Assembly (NCBI RefSeq): GCF_001570585.1
Contig: NZ_BBXF01000007.1
Location: 325,508-389,507 of the forward strand
Source of the DNA: Herbidospora daliensis
Lineage (GTDB): Bacteria > Actinomycetota > Actinomycetes > Streptosporangiales > Streptosporangiaceae
DNA length: 64,000 nt
Reading direction: 5' to 3'
Positions 48,613 through 57,304 of the stretch are shown piece by piece. How positions within the stretch are numbered: position 1 is the first letter of the stretch; every line of letters starts with the position of its first letter. The notes beneath the pieces were generated by a model. That model saw nothing but the letters and a program-made list of their open reading frames with translations. It was not told the origin of the DNA and ran no database searches. Position numbers and translations under genes: made by a program.

Positions 48613-50030
48613 GGGCGCGGTATCCACAACGTGAACTGGGTGCCGGGGTCGGCGAGCTTGACGGTGATCGTGCCGCGGTGGAGTTCGGCGTTGGCCTTGG
48701 CGATCGACAGGCCGAGGCCGCTGCCGCCCGAGCGGGCCCGGTTGGCGCCGGTCTTGAAGAAGCGGTCGAAGACGTGCGGCAGGTCCTCGCGGGGGATGCC
48801 GGCGCCGTGGTCCCTGACCCGGACCTCCAGGCCGCTGGGCAGCACCTTGGCGGTCACCGTGACCGGGCGTTCGCCGTGCTTGAGCGCGTTGCCGACCAGG
48901 TTGGCGACGATCACGTCGAAGCGGCGCGGGTCGAGCTGGTAGGTCAGGCCGTCGGGCACCCGCAGGGTCACCTGGTCGGTCCAGCCGCGGATCTCCAGGC
49001 ACTCGGTCAGCTCGTCGCCGACGTCGACGGTCTCGCGGCGGAGCACGGCCGCGCCGGAGTCGAAGCGGCTGACCTCGATCAGGTCGTCGACCAGCGAGCG
49101 CAGCCGCTCGATCTCGGCGACCACCAGGTGGACCGCCTGGCCCGCGTCGTCGGGCAGGCGTTCGGCCTCGTCGGAGAGCATGTCGGTGACGGCGGTCATG
49201 GTGGTCAGCGGGGTGCGCAGCTCGTGGGAGACGTCGGCGACGAACCGCCGTGACATCGCCTCCAGCGTCGAGAGCTCCTGGACGGTCTGTTCCAGCGCCC
49301 GCGCCGTCTCGTTGAACGTGGCGGTCAGCTCGGCCAGTTCGTCGCGGCCGTGGACCGGCAGCCGGGTGTCGAGCTTTCCGGCGCCCAGGGCGCGGGCGGC
49401 CTCGCCGAGGCGGCGTACCGGAAGGAGGACCTGGCGGGCCGACAGCAGCGCGACGGTGAGCGCGATGACCAGGGTGAGCGAGCCGGCCTGGAGCAGGGCG
49501 GCGCGCAGGTTGGCGAGCACCCGGTCGACGTCGGTCATGGAGACGAACACGAAGATCGACATGCCGGTGGAGCGGACCGCGCCGCTGCCGGTCTGGCGTT
49601 TGACGTCGGTGCCGACCACGAGGGTCGGCTGGTCGGCGAGGGTCATGGTCCGGTAGGCGATCCGGGTGCGCGCGGCGGCCCGCAGGTCGTCGGGGATGTC
49701 GGCCGGGGTGACCTGGGCGCTCTCGGAGAACCTGGGGGGTTCCTGGCCGTACTCGACGATCACCTGGCGGTCGGGGCCGCTGAGGCTGGCGACGAGGTTG
49801 CTGAGGTCGTCGTCGGTGACCGAGGCGTCGTTGGGCCACAGCAGGTCGCTGGTGCCGATCGGGAGGGTCAGCCGGTCCATGGTGTCGCGGACGTCGTCGA
49901 TCGCGCTCGACTCGGCCCGCCGCAGCAGCTCGCCCCTGACGATCTGGTAGCCGATCCCGGCGACCATGAACGAGGCCGTCACCGCCACGACCGTGAAGGT
50001 GACGACGAGCCGCTTGCGCAGGCTGCTCAC
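48609..50030 (-). CDS. Sensor histidine kinase (HisKA, CseC/MtrB-like)
   Basis: A 473-residue membrane kinase. Two spans (about 12-32 and 160-185) flank an extracytoplasmic sensor of about 125 residues. HAMP follows at about 185-240. The H box is FVADVSHELRTPLTTM (near 266), with N box NLVGNALKHGE, and G boxes DHGAGIPREDLPHVFDRFFK and GGSGLGLSIAK. GTG 50030 overlaps the regulator stop as GTGA. Its partner is the response regulator upstream. Confidence 0.92.
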   Translation of the reverse strand: MSSLRKRLVVTFTVVAVTASFMVAGIGYQIVRGELLRRAESSAIDDVRDTMDRLTLPIGTSDLLWPNDASVTDDDLSNLVASLSGPDRQVIVEYGQEPPRFSESAQVTPADIPDDLRAAARTRIAYRTMTLADQPTLVVGTDVKRQTGSGAVRSTGMSIFVFVSMTDVDRVLANLRAALLQAGSLTLVIALTVALLSARQVLLPVRRLGEAARALGAGKLDTRLPVHGRDELAELTATFNETARALEQTVQELSTLEAMSRRFVADVSHELRTPLTTMTAVTDMLSDEAERLPDDAGQAVHLVVAEIERLRSLVDDLIEVSRFDSGAAVLRRETVDVGDELTECLEIRGWTDQVTLRVPDGLTYQLDPRRFDVIVANLVGNALKHGERPVTVTAKVLPSGLEVRVRDHGAGIPREDLPHVFDRFFKTGANRARSGGSGLGLSIAKANAELHRGTITVKLADPGTQFTLWIPRP

Positions 50031-50701
50031 GGGCCGCTGAAGCGGTAGCCGAACCCCCGCACCGTGTGGATGTAGACGGGGTCGCCCGGGGTGGGCTCGA
50101 TCTTGGCCCGGATGCGCTGCACGCACGCGTCGACGAGCCGCGAGTCGGCCACGTGGGTGTGGTCCCACACCGAGCGCAGCAGGTAGCGGCGGTTGAGCAC
50201 CTGGCCGGGGTGGCGGACGAGTTCGAGCAGCAGCCGCAGCTCGGTCGGGGTGAGGTGGACCTCGCGGCCCTCCAGGGTGACCTTGAGCGCGCCGCGGTCG
50301 ATCATCAGCTCGCCGAAGGTGATGCGGTCGGTGGAGGCCGACTCCATGCGGCGCAGGATCGCCCGGATGCGGGCGTCGAGGACGCGGGGCTCGACCGGCT
50401 TGACCACGTAGTCGTCGGCGCCGGCCTCCAGGCCGACCACCACGTCGAGGTCGTCGCCGAGCGCGGTCAGCAGGATGATCGGCAGCGAGTCGAGCTTGCG
50501 GATGCGGCGGCACACCTCGACGCCGTCGATCCCGGGCAGCATCACGTCGAGGATGACGATCTCGGGTCGCCGCGCGCGGATGTGCTCCAGGGCCTCCTCG
50601 CCCGTGCCGAACGCGGTGATCGAGTGACCCTGGCGGGCGAGCGCGAGCTCCAGTCCGGTCCGGACCGAAGGGTCGTCTTCTACGAGGAGGATGCCAGCCA
50701 T
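50027..50701 (-). CDS. OmpR-family response regulator (CseB-like)
   Basis: A 224-residue response regulator: REC domain (about 3-115; phospho-acceptor Asp52 in IVILDVMLPGIDG, Lys near 102 in DDYVVKPVEP) and OmpR winged helix (about 125-222; LTPTELRLLLELVRHPGQVL). Similarity is highest, from memory, to CseB of the cell-envelope stress system, whose genes are cseA, cseB and cseC beside sigE. No sigma gene is present here. ATG 50701 gives the standard MAGILLVEDDPSV start. Confidence 0.92.
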   Translation of the reverse strand: MAGILLVEDDPSVRTGLELALARQGHSITAFGTGEEALEHIRARRPEIVILDVMLPGIDGVEVCRRIRKLDSLPIILLTALGDDLDVVVGLEAGADDYVVKPVEPRVLDARIRAILRRMESASTDRITFGELMIDRGALKVTLEGREVHLTPTELRLLLELVRHPGQVLNRRYLLRSVWDHTHVADSRLVDACVQRIRAKIEPTPGDPVYIHTVRGFGYRFSGP

Positions 50702-50882
50702 CCGGTCATTATGCGGCCTGCCCGGACCGGAAGAAGCTGGCATAAGGCGACGAAATCGGGTGTGAGCAAAATCACATCAGCGAAGAAAGTGCTTGTTAGA
50801 CCCCTTTGTCTAAAGAAGTGGTCAAGCGGGTTTCGTGAATCGGTTGCGGACCACCCACCCCCGCACGGCAAGCTCATAGGTC

Positions 50883-51662
50883 GTGAGTTCTGGTCAGCCT
50901 GTCAGGGAACGCCGCCCCGGGGCCCGTCGTGCCCGCCGGTCCGCGTCGCCGACGACACCCCCGCCGCCGCCGTCCCAGCCGAGGCTGTCGGAAGAGCCTC
51001 CGCCGCCACCGAAACGGCCCAGGGGGCCGTTGTTCACCACCAAGCGCCTGGTGATCGCCGGCGTCACGGTCGCCGTGATCGCGGGCTTCACCACCTTCCT
51101 GGTCCGCACCGCGATCGACAACGCGAACCAGCCGAAGACGCCGATCGACATCCTCGGGTTCAACCCCGACATCATCGGCAACGACCCCCGCATCGACGCG
51201 CTCAAGGCCGACGCCGCCTCGGCGATGCAGGAGGAGAAGCTCGCGAGCAGCCGTGAGGGCCGCAAGCCCTTCGGCCCCGACGACAGCGTCGAGATCCCGA
51301 AGGAGGCGCCCGGCGGCGGCGGCTTCCTGCCCGCCGACTTCCCGCCCGGCTCCTCGCCCGACCCCGGCTCCAACAAGGCCCTCGGCAAGCAGATGAACGC
51401 CGCCATGGGCTGGGAGAGCGAGTGGGGCTGCCTGGAGAAGCTCTGGGACAAGGAGAGCCACTGGAACGAGCGGGCGATGAACCGCTACTCCGGGGCCTAC
51501 GGCATCCCGCAGTCGCTGCCCGGCAGCAAGATGGCCAGCGCGGGCTCCGACTGGCAGACCAACCCGGCCACCCAGATCAAGTGGGGTCTGGGCTACATCA
51601 AGGGCCGTTACGGCTCACCTTGTGGCGCCTGGGGGCACAGCCAGCGGGTGGGCTGGTACTAG
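50883..51662 (+). CDS. Membrane-anchored lytic-transglycosylase-like protein
   Basis: A 259-residue protein. A Pro/Arg-rich cytoplasmic N-terminus (about 1-52), one span (about 55-77, LVIAGVTVAVIAGFTTFLV), a linker rich in Asp/Pro, and a C-terminal SLT-like domain (about 175-259) with WGCLEKLWDKESHWNERAMN, then YSGAYGIPQSLPGSKMAS. The Glu in DKESHW is the expected catalytic acid of this short actinobacterial group. It should cut peptidoglycan glycan strands. GTG 50883 has little ribosome-site support. The divergent two-component operon lies 181 bp away. Confidence 0.85.
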   Translation: MSSGQPVRERRPGARRARRSASPTTPPPPPSQPRLSEEPPPPPKRPRGPLFTTKRLVIAGVTVAVIAGFTTFLVRTAIDNANQPKTPIDILGFNPDIIGNDPRIDALKADAASAMQEEKLASSREGRKPFGPDDSVEIPKEAPGGGGFLPADFPPGSSPDPGSNKALGKQMNAAMGWESEWGCLEKLWDKESHWNERAMNRYSGAYGIPQSLPGSKMASAGSDWQTNPATQIKWGLGYIKGRYGSPCGAWGHSQRVGWY

Positions 51663-51703
51663 GTAAGGAATGGCCATCCTTCGGCAAGGCTGATCAGCGG
51701 TTT

Positions 51704-51735
51704 GGCGCATCCCCCGCACGCTGGGGGGATGCGCC
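51704..51735 (+). promoter_or_regulatory. Strong hairpin that buries the glycosyltransferase start codon
   Basis: GGCGCATCCCCC (51704-51715) pairs perfectly with GGGGGATGCGCC (51724-51735), loop 8 nt. The ATG (51729-51731) and the G-rich ribosome site are both in the 3' arm. No T tract follows on either strand, so a simple terminator is less likely than start occlusion. Confidence 0.65.
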
Positions 51736-53627
51736 AAGGGCTGAAAGTCTCCGTCGCGGTCCCTGTCGGAAATGCCGGGCCCGCCAGCGACTCGTTCGAC
51801 GCGTGCGTGCGCTCGTTGCTGGAGCTCCCGCCGGACGAGTACGAAGTGATCTTCGCCGACGACGGGTCGACCGACGGGACCCGTAAGCGCCTCGACGCCC
51901 TCGCGGCCACACGGTCGAACGTGCGGGTGCTGCACCTCGACCGCACCGGCGATCCGGCCCGGGGCCGCAACGCCGCGCTGTCGGTGGCGCTGGGCGAGTT
52001 CGTGTTCCTGATGAACGCGCACGACCGGCTGGAGCCGGGCGCGCTGCGGCGGCTGTTCGAGCGGGCCAAGGAGACCGAGGCCGACGTGCTGGTCGGGCGG
52101 CTGAGCGGCGACGGGCCGGTGGCCGCCGCGTTCACCCGCGACCGCGACCGGGCCGACCTGCTCCGCGACCGGCTGCTCACCGCCGTGACCGCGCACAAGC
52201 TGTTCCGGCGCGAGTTCCTGGAGACCCACCAGCTCCGGTTCGCCGACCGGGCGCTGTCGGAGCAGGCGTTCGTGCTGCGGGCCTACCTGTCGGCCAAGGT
52301 GATCGCGGTGGCGGCCGGGCACGTGGTCTGCCACGTCGCGCCGCCGGGCGAGCCCGAGCCGGGGGACTGGGACCTCGTCGCCGGGCTGAGCGCGATCATG
52401 GACATCGTCGAGGCCCAGACCGAGCCGGGCGCGCAGCGCGACCGCATCGCCGCCCACTTCTTCCGCAGCGTCGCCCTGCGCCGCCTCGGCCCGCCGTTCC
52501 TCGGCCTGCCGGCCGAGCGCCAGGAGCTCCTGTACGGCCATCTCAAGGCCATCACCGCCACCAGGTTCCCCGAGACCCTCGACACCCATCTGCCGGTCCA
52601 CCTGAGGGCCAGGGCGGCGCTGCTGCGTACCGGCGACGTCAAGGGGATCGTCGACCTGGCCGCCGCGGCCCAGGGGACCCGGCTCGACGCCGAGCTGGGG
52701 GACCTGCGCTGGGAGGGCCACGTGTTGTCGCTCACCCTGGCCGCCGAGCTGGTCGCCGCCGACGGCACGCCGATGGTGTTCGCGGCCGACGGCGACCGGG
52801 TCTGGTGGGTGCCGCCGTCGCGGGTCGACCGGCTCGACCCCGCGCTGCGCGAGATCACCGACGCCGCCGAAGAGGTGCGGATGGAGGTGTACGTCCGCCA
52901 CTCGGAGACCGGTGAGATGCACTTCCTGCCGGTCACCGGCGAGCTGAAGCGGCTGCCCGTCGACGGCGGCGTGCGGCTGCGCGCCTCCGGCGACGCCCGG
53001 TTCGACGTCGCCACCGCCGCCTTCGGCCGCCCGCTCGACCCGGGCGTGTGGGAGGTGCACGTGCGCATGCGCGGCGTGAACCCGGCGCGCACCCGGGTCA
53101 TGCGCCCCGACCGGGGTTTCACCTCGGCCGGGATGATGGCCGAGTACCCCCGGCGGCTCGTGGTCCCGTGCTGGTCGGACCGGGGCGAGCTGAGCGTCTG
53201 CGTCGAGCCCCGCTCGTTCGCCGAGTCGATCGCCCTGGTCTCCCAGGAGGCCACCGTCTCGGCCCACGACGGCGCGGTGTTCGTGTCGGTCCCGGTGCCC
53301 TACGTGCCGCCCAACGGCGGCCCGGCGGCCGAGCTGGTGCTGCGCCGGGTCGGCGGCAAGACGGTCGTGGCGCCCGCCCTCATCGAACCGGGCGAGCCGG
53401 GCAAGTTCGCCGGCCAGCTCATCGCCAAGCTGCCCGCCGGGCGCGGCGGCCTCACCCGGGGGGTCTGGCGGCCCAAGCTGCGCATGGACGGCAGCCTGGT
53501 CGACCTCCGCTTCGCCGTGGAGACCCAGCGCGGCAAGGCGGTCGTGCGGCCCCTGGAGACCCCGCGCCCGCCCACCGGATGGAAGCGCATGACCGACACC
53601 CTCAAGCGCCGGTACGGGATGCTCTAA
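51729..53627 (+). CDS. Glycosyltransferase family 2 protein
   Basis: A 632-residue protein. The N-terminal GT-A domain (about 1-250) has VSVAVPVGNAG, VIFADDGSTDGTRKRL and a DxD-equivalent region FLMNAHDRLEPGAL; a His sits in place of one Asp. The C-terminal about 370 residues form beta-rich repeats of unknown function that resemble parts of large teichoic-acid or capsule synthases. ATG 51729 lies inside a 12-bp hairpin. No other start with a ribosome site exists before the conserved strand. It probably adds sugars to a wall or surface polymer. Confidence 0.82.
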   Translation: MRQGLKVSVAVPVGNAGPASDSFDACVRSLLELPPDEYEVIFADDGSTDGTRKRLDALAATRSNVRVLHLDRTGDPARGRNAALSVALGEFVFLMNAHDRLEPGALRRLFERAKETEADVLVGRLSGDGPVAAAFTRDRDRADLLRDRLLTAVTAHKLFRREFLETHQLRFADRALSEQAFVLRAYLSAKVIAVAAGHVVCHVAPPGEPEPGDWDLVAGLSAIMDIVEAQTEPGAQRDRIAAHFFRSVALRRLGPPFLGLPAERQELLYGHLKAITATRFPETLDTHLPVHLRARAALLRTGDVKGIVDLAAAAQGTRLDAELGDLRWEGHVLSLTLAAELVAADGTPMVFAADGDRVWWVPPSRVDRLDPALREITDAAEEVRMEVYVRHSETGEMHFLPVTGELKRLPVDGGVRLRASGDARFDVATAAFGRPLDPGVWEVHVRMRGVNPARTRVMRPDRGFTSAGMMAEYPRRLVVPCWSDRGELSVCVEPRSFAESIALVSQEATVSAHDGAVFVSVPVPYVPPNGGPAAELVLRRVGGKTVVAPALIEPGEPGKFAGQLIAKLPAGRGGLTRGVWRPKLRMDGSLVDLRFAVETQRGKAVVRPLETPRPPTGWKRMTDTLKRRYGML

Positions 53628-54616
53628 CCGAGGTGTTTCCGCAGCGCCTCGCGGAACTCCTCGGGCTTCTCGATGTGCGGGCTGTGGCCGCAGTCGTCGA
53701 TGACGACCTCGGTGTGGTTCCCGTACGCCTCCAGGAACGCCCTGGTCTGGCCGATCATCGGCTGGGCCGGGGTGCCGGGGGAGCCCGGGATCGCGCCGAG
53801 GGCGCCCAGGTGGGCCAGGTCGAACAGCGAGGCGTCCGAGACGATCACGTCGTCGGCGCCGCGCAGCCACAGGATCGGCGGCTTGGGGTCGACGCCGCTC
53901 AGGTCGATGCGGAAGTGCGCGGGCGACAGGGTGTTCAGCACGCCCCGGGTGCCGGGCCCGACGCCGGGCCAGTTCTCCGAGGGGGCCGCGTCGCCCGGGT
54001 AGTGGTCGTCGCCGATGCGGGTGGTCAGCATCGAGGCCACCCAGCGGTCCTCGCCGGGCACCGGGTTCTTCACGTACGTCGTGCGGAAGACCCGCAGCGG
54101 CGTCACCGGGCCGTCGCCGGTGTCGCCGTTGGCCAGGGCCGACACGAAGTCGGGGTTGGCGCCGCCGGCGCCGCTGCCCGCGTGGTCGGCGTGGGTGACC
54201 GTGCCCGCGACGTCGTGGGTGCCGCCGAAGCCGTAGGGCGAGACCGGGTTGACCAGCGTCACGCTCGCCACCACCGAGGGCCGGTCCATCAGCGCCTGGA
54301 GCACCACGCCGCCGCCCAGGCTCCAGCCGACCAGGTGGACCCGGTCGATCTCCAGCGCGTCGAGCAGCGCCAGCACGTCGTCGCTGTAGTCGCGCACCCC
54401 GCGCGAGGCGTCGACCGGCTCGGGGTCGGTGTCGCCGAAGCCGCGCAGGTCGACCGCGAGCGGCCGGTGGGTGGCGGCGAACGCCGTGAGGGTGTCCTCC
54501 CAGAAGGCGCCCGACGACACGTTCCCGTGCACGAACAGCACCGCTTCGCCCTCGGCGCCGGGCACCGACCGGACGTTCTGCGTCAACCTCGCGGTGCCGA
54601 TTCGTTCCATTTTCAT
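53624..54616 (-). CDS. Alpha/beta-fold hydrolase
   Basis: A 330-residue hydrolase. The nucleophile elbow is HLVGWSLGGGVVLQ, the oxyanion-hole strand VLFVHGNVSSGAFWED, with acid in LWLRGADDVIVSD and His in DDCGHSPHIEKPEEF. It resembles epoxide hydrolase- or peroxidase-like members but substrate is unknown. ATG 54616 gives better spacing to the AGG upstream than GTG 54622. It overlaps the convergent glycosyltransferase by 4 bp. Confidence 0.85.
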   Translation of the reverse strand: MKMERIGTARLTQNVRSVPGAEGEAVLFVHGNVSSGAFWEDTLTAFAATHRPLAVDLRGFGDTDPEPVDASRGVRDYSDDVLALLDALEIDRVHLVGWSLGGGVVLQALMDRPSVVASVTLVNPVSPYGFGGTHDVAGTVTHADHAGSGAGGANPDFVSALANGDTGDGPVTPLRVFRTTYVKNPVPGEDRWVASMLTTRIGDDHYPGDAAPSENWPGVGPGTRGVLNTLSPAHFRIDLSGVDPKPPILWLRGADDVIVSDASLFDLAHLGALGAIPGSPGTPAQPMIGQTRAFLEAYGNHTEVVIDDCGHSPHIEKPEEFREALRKHLG

Positions 54617-54668
54617 GCTCACAACCTAAGGAGTGACGCCCATCACAACCATGGGCGTACCGCACACA

Positions 54669-56528
54669 TCACCGGCCGCCCGGGTGGCGGAAGGCGCTAC
54701 CGAGCCGTAGCGCGAGCTGGATCTCCAGCGCCCGTTCCGGCTCCTGCCAGTCGTCGCCGAGCAGCCGCCTGATCCGGTCGAGCCGCTGGGTGACCGTGTT
54801 GACGTGGATGTGCAGGGCCTCGGCCGTCTTGGTCAGTTGCCCGCCGCACCCGAAGTAGGCGGCCAGAGTCTGGACGAGCTGGGTGCCCTTCTTCTCGTCG
54901 TAGTCGCCCACCGCGCCGATCGTGCCCCGCACGAACCCGGCCACGTCGCGGCCCTCGCCGATGACCAGGCCGACGAAGCCGAGCTCGGCCGCGCCCGCGC
55001 CGTCGCCCGCCCGGCCGAGCGCCACCAGGGCCGCCGCGCACCGGCGGGCCTCCTCGTAGGCGGCGGCCACGTCGGAACGCGCCTGTGCCGCGCCCGCGGT
55101 GGCCGGGCGGCCCAGGCTGGCCGACAGCTCGGCGGCCAGCCGTTTGGCCGTCACGCCCGGTTTGTCGCCCGGGAGCAGCAGCACCACCTCGTCGCCGCGC
55201 GCGGTCGCCAGGCCGCCCGTGAGGGCCGCCTCCGACGACGCCCAGAACGCGGCCCGCTCCCGCTGCCCGTCGTGGGCGACGGTCACCAGCACGTGGGGCT
55301 CGGCCAGGTCGAGGCCCAGGCGGCGGGCCCGCTCGGGCAGCCCGGCCAGGTCGGGCCGGGCGATCAGGTCGTCGAGCAGCTCGCCGCGCACCCGGCCCTC
55401 GGCGTCGGCCACGCTGCGGCGGAACAGCAGCAGCAGCGCGGTCACCAGGGCGGCCCGCTCCAGGATGCGCCGGTCGGTGTCGGCCACCGGTCCGGCGGTG
55501 CGCAGCACCAGCGTGCAGAGCGGCGAACTCTCCGAACCGCCCACGTCGACCGAGGCGATCAGGTTCCGGCCGCGCTCCACCGAGCGGCCCAGCGCCCGCG
55601 AGGCGCGCGCCGCGTCGGGCACGGCCGGGTCGACGTCGCCCGGATCGCCCACCAGGGGCTCGCCGGCGCCGTCGAGCACGGTCAGCTTGCCGCCGATGAC
55701 CTCGGTGACCACCGCCGCGACGTCCTCGACGCCGCCGCCCCGCAACACCAGGCCGGTCATCCGGTCGTGGGCGTCGGCGGCCCGCTCGATGGCCGTGGAG
55801 TGGTTGCGGATCAGCCGGTTGGCCTCGCTCAGCTCGGTCAGCGCGGCCCGGGTCTCCTCCAGCAGCCGCGCGGTGTCGATGGCGACCGAGGCGTGCGCGG
55901 CCAGCGACGACAACAACGCGATCTCCTCCCGCGCGAACGGCCGCGCGCCCCGGTCGGCCGCGAACAGCACGCCGATGACCTGGCCGCCGAGCCGCAGCGG
56001 CACGCCCAGGATCGCCACCAGGCCCTCTTCGGTGACGGCGTCGTCGATCGAGGTCGTGTGGCGGAAGCGCTCGTCGGCGAAGTAGTCGGAGGTCGCGTAC
56101 CCCTCGCCGGTCTGGGCCACCAGGCCGCCGAGGCCGGCGCCGAGAGGGAGGCGTACAGAACGGAACCGGGCGGTGATCACGCCGTCGGTGACCCGCATGT
56201 AGGTGTCGCCGTTCTGGGCGTCGTTGAGCGTCAGGTAGGCCACGTCGGTGCCGAGCAGCCCGCGCGCCCGGCGCACGATGGCGGCCAGGACGGCGTCGAT
56301 GTCACGCAGGCCCGCGAGGTCCTTGGCGGTGTCGAACAGCGCCGACAACTCCGCCTCGCGGCGGGCCCGGCGGCGCATCACGGCCCTGATCCGCAACGCG
56401 GCGACCTTCTCGCGCTCCAGCTCCTCCAGCGTGGCCGGGTCGGCTCCCGCCGCCCGCGCCTGGAGCACCGGCCCCTCGAATTCGACGGCCGAGGCCTCCC
56501 TGGCCAGCAGTTCCAGGAAGACGTTCAT
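54669..56528 (-). CDS. GAF-domain PucR/CdaR-type transcriptional regulator
   Basis: A 619-residue regulator. An N-terminal helical segment, then a GAF domain (about 65-215; YLTLNDAQNGDTYMR, ILGVPLRLGGQVIGVLFAAD), a central domain (about 240-520) and a C-terminal PucR HTH (about 555-600) with LTKTAEALHIHVNTVTQRLDRI. Its ATG abuts the stop of the upstream SDR gene with no gap, so the two form one operon and the dehydrogenase is a likely target or inducer source. Confidence 0.9.
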   Translation of the reverse strand: MNVFLELLAREASAVEFEGPVLQARAAGADPATLEELEREKVAALRIRAVMRRRARREAELSALFDTAKDLAGLRDIDAVLAAIVRRARGLLGTDVAYLTLNDAQNGDTYMRVTDGVITARFRSVRLPLGAGLGGLVAQTGEGYATSDYFADERFRHTTSIDDAVTEEGLVAILGVPLRLGGQVIGVLFAADRGARPFAREEIALLSSLAAHASVAIDTARLLEETRAALTELSEANRLIRNHSTAIERAADAHDRMTGLVLRGGGVEDVAAVVTEVIGGKLTVLDGAGEPLVGDPGDVDPAVPDAARASRALGRSVERGRNLIASVDVGGSESSPLCTLVLRTAGPVADTDRRILERAALVTALLLLFRRSVADAEGRVRGELLDDLIARPDLAGLPERARRLGLDLAEPHVLVTVAHDGQRERAAFWASSEAALTGGLATARGDEVVLLLPGDKPGVTAKRLAAELSASLGRPATAGAAQARSDVAAAYEEARRCAAALVALGRAGDGAGAAELGFVGLVIGEGRDVAGFVRGTIGAVGDYDEKKGTQLVQTLAAYFGCGGQLTKTAEALHIHVNTVTQRLDRIRRLLGDDWQEPERALEIQLALRLGSAFRHPGGR

Positions 56529-57293
56529 CTATCGCGCGCTCCAGCCTCCGTCGAGCGGAATGGACACCCCCGTGATGAACGATCCCGCAGGGCCGCACAG
56601 ATAGGCGACCATCTCGGCCACCTCTTCGGGTTCGACCAGCCGCTTGACGGCGGCCGGTTGCAACATGATGCGCTCGACGACCTCCTCGGGCGAGATCCGG
56701 TGCGCCTCCGCCTGCGCGGCGATCTGGTTCTCGACGAGCGGGGTGCGCACGTAGGCCGGGCAGACACAGGTCGAGGTGATGCCGTGGGGCGCGCCTTCGA
56801 GCGCGATCACCTTCGACAAGCCTTCGAGCGCGTGCTTGGCCGTCACGTAGGCCACCTTGAACGGCGAGGCCCGCAGCCCGTGCACCGACGAGATGTTCAC
56901 CACCCGCCCGAACCGGTTCTTCTTCATGTACGGCAACGCCGCGCGCACCAGCCGGAAGGGCGCCTCCACCTGCACCGACATCAGACGGGAGAAGACCTCC
57001 GGCGGGAACTCCTCGATGGGCGCGACGTGCTGGAACCCGGCGTTGTTGACGATGACGTCGGCGCGGGCGGCGTGCTCCATCAGCGGCCCGTCGTCGAAGA
57101 CGGCCGGATCGGCCAGGTCGGCCGTGACCGCGACGCCTCCGATCATGGCCGCGGTCTCGGCCGCCTCGGCCTCCCGCAGGTCGGCGACGACCACGTGGGC
57201 CCCCGCCGCCGCCAGCCTGATCGCGCACGCCCGTCCGATGCCGCTGCCCGCGCCCGTCACCAGGGCCGTCCGCCCGGCGAGGTCTTCCGTCAT
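56529..57293 (-). CDS. Short-chain dehydrogenase, 3-hydroxybutyrate dehydrogenase-like
   Basis: A 254-residue classical SDR. The NAD motif is TGAGSGIG (about 12-19), NNAG follows, and the catalytic Ser and Tyr-x-x-x-Lys are in VNISSVHG and VAYVTAKHALEG. The segment VCPAYVRTPLVENQI is typical of 3-hydroxybutyrate dehydrogenases, which oxidise D-3-hydroxybutyrate to acetoacetate. The distal thiolase at 3.8-5.0 kb could use the product but is not linked. ATG 57293 is the natural start. Confidence 0.88.
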   Translation of the reverse strand: MTEDLAGRTALVTGAGSGIGRACAIRLAAAGAHVVVADLREAEAAETAAMIGGVAVTADLADPAVFDDGPLMEHAARADVIVNNAGFQHVAPIEEFPPEVFSRLMSVQVEAPFRLVRAALPYMKKNRFGRVVNISSVHGLRASPFKVAYVTAKHALEGLSKVIALEGAPHGITSTCVCPAYVRTPLVENQIAAQAEAHRISPEEVVERIMLQPAAVKRLVEPEEVAEMVAYLCGPAGSFITGVSIPLDGGWSAR

Positions 57294-57304
57294 GCGACAG
57301 GAAT

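Noticed and set aside
51615-54665. A 1016-codon minus-strand frame opposite the glycosyltransferase
   Set aside because: Arg/Gly/Pro-rich shadow. The plus strand has the GT2 motifs and the alpha/beta hydrolase is encoded in a different minus-strand frame.
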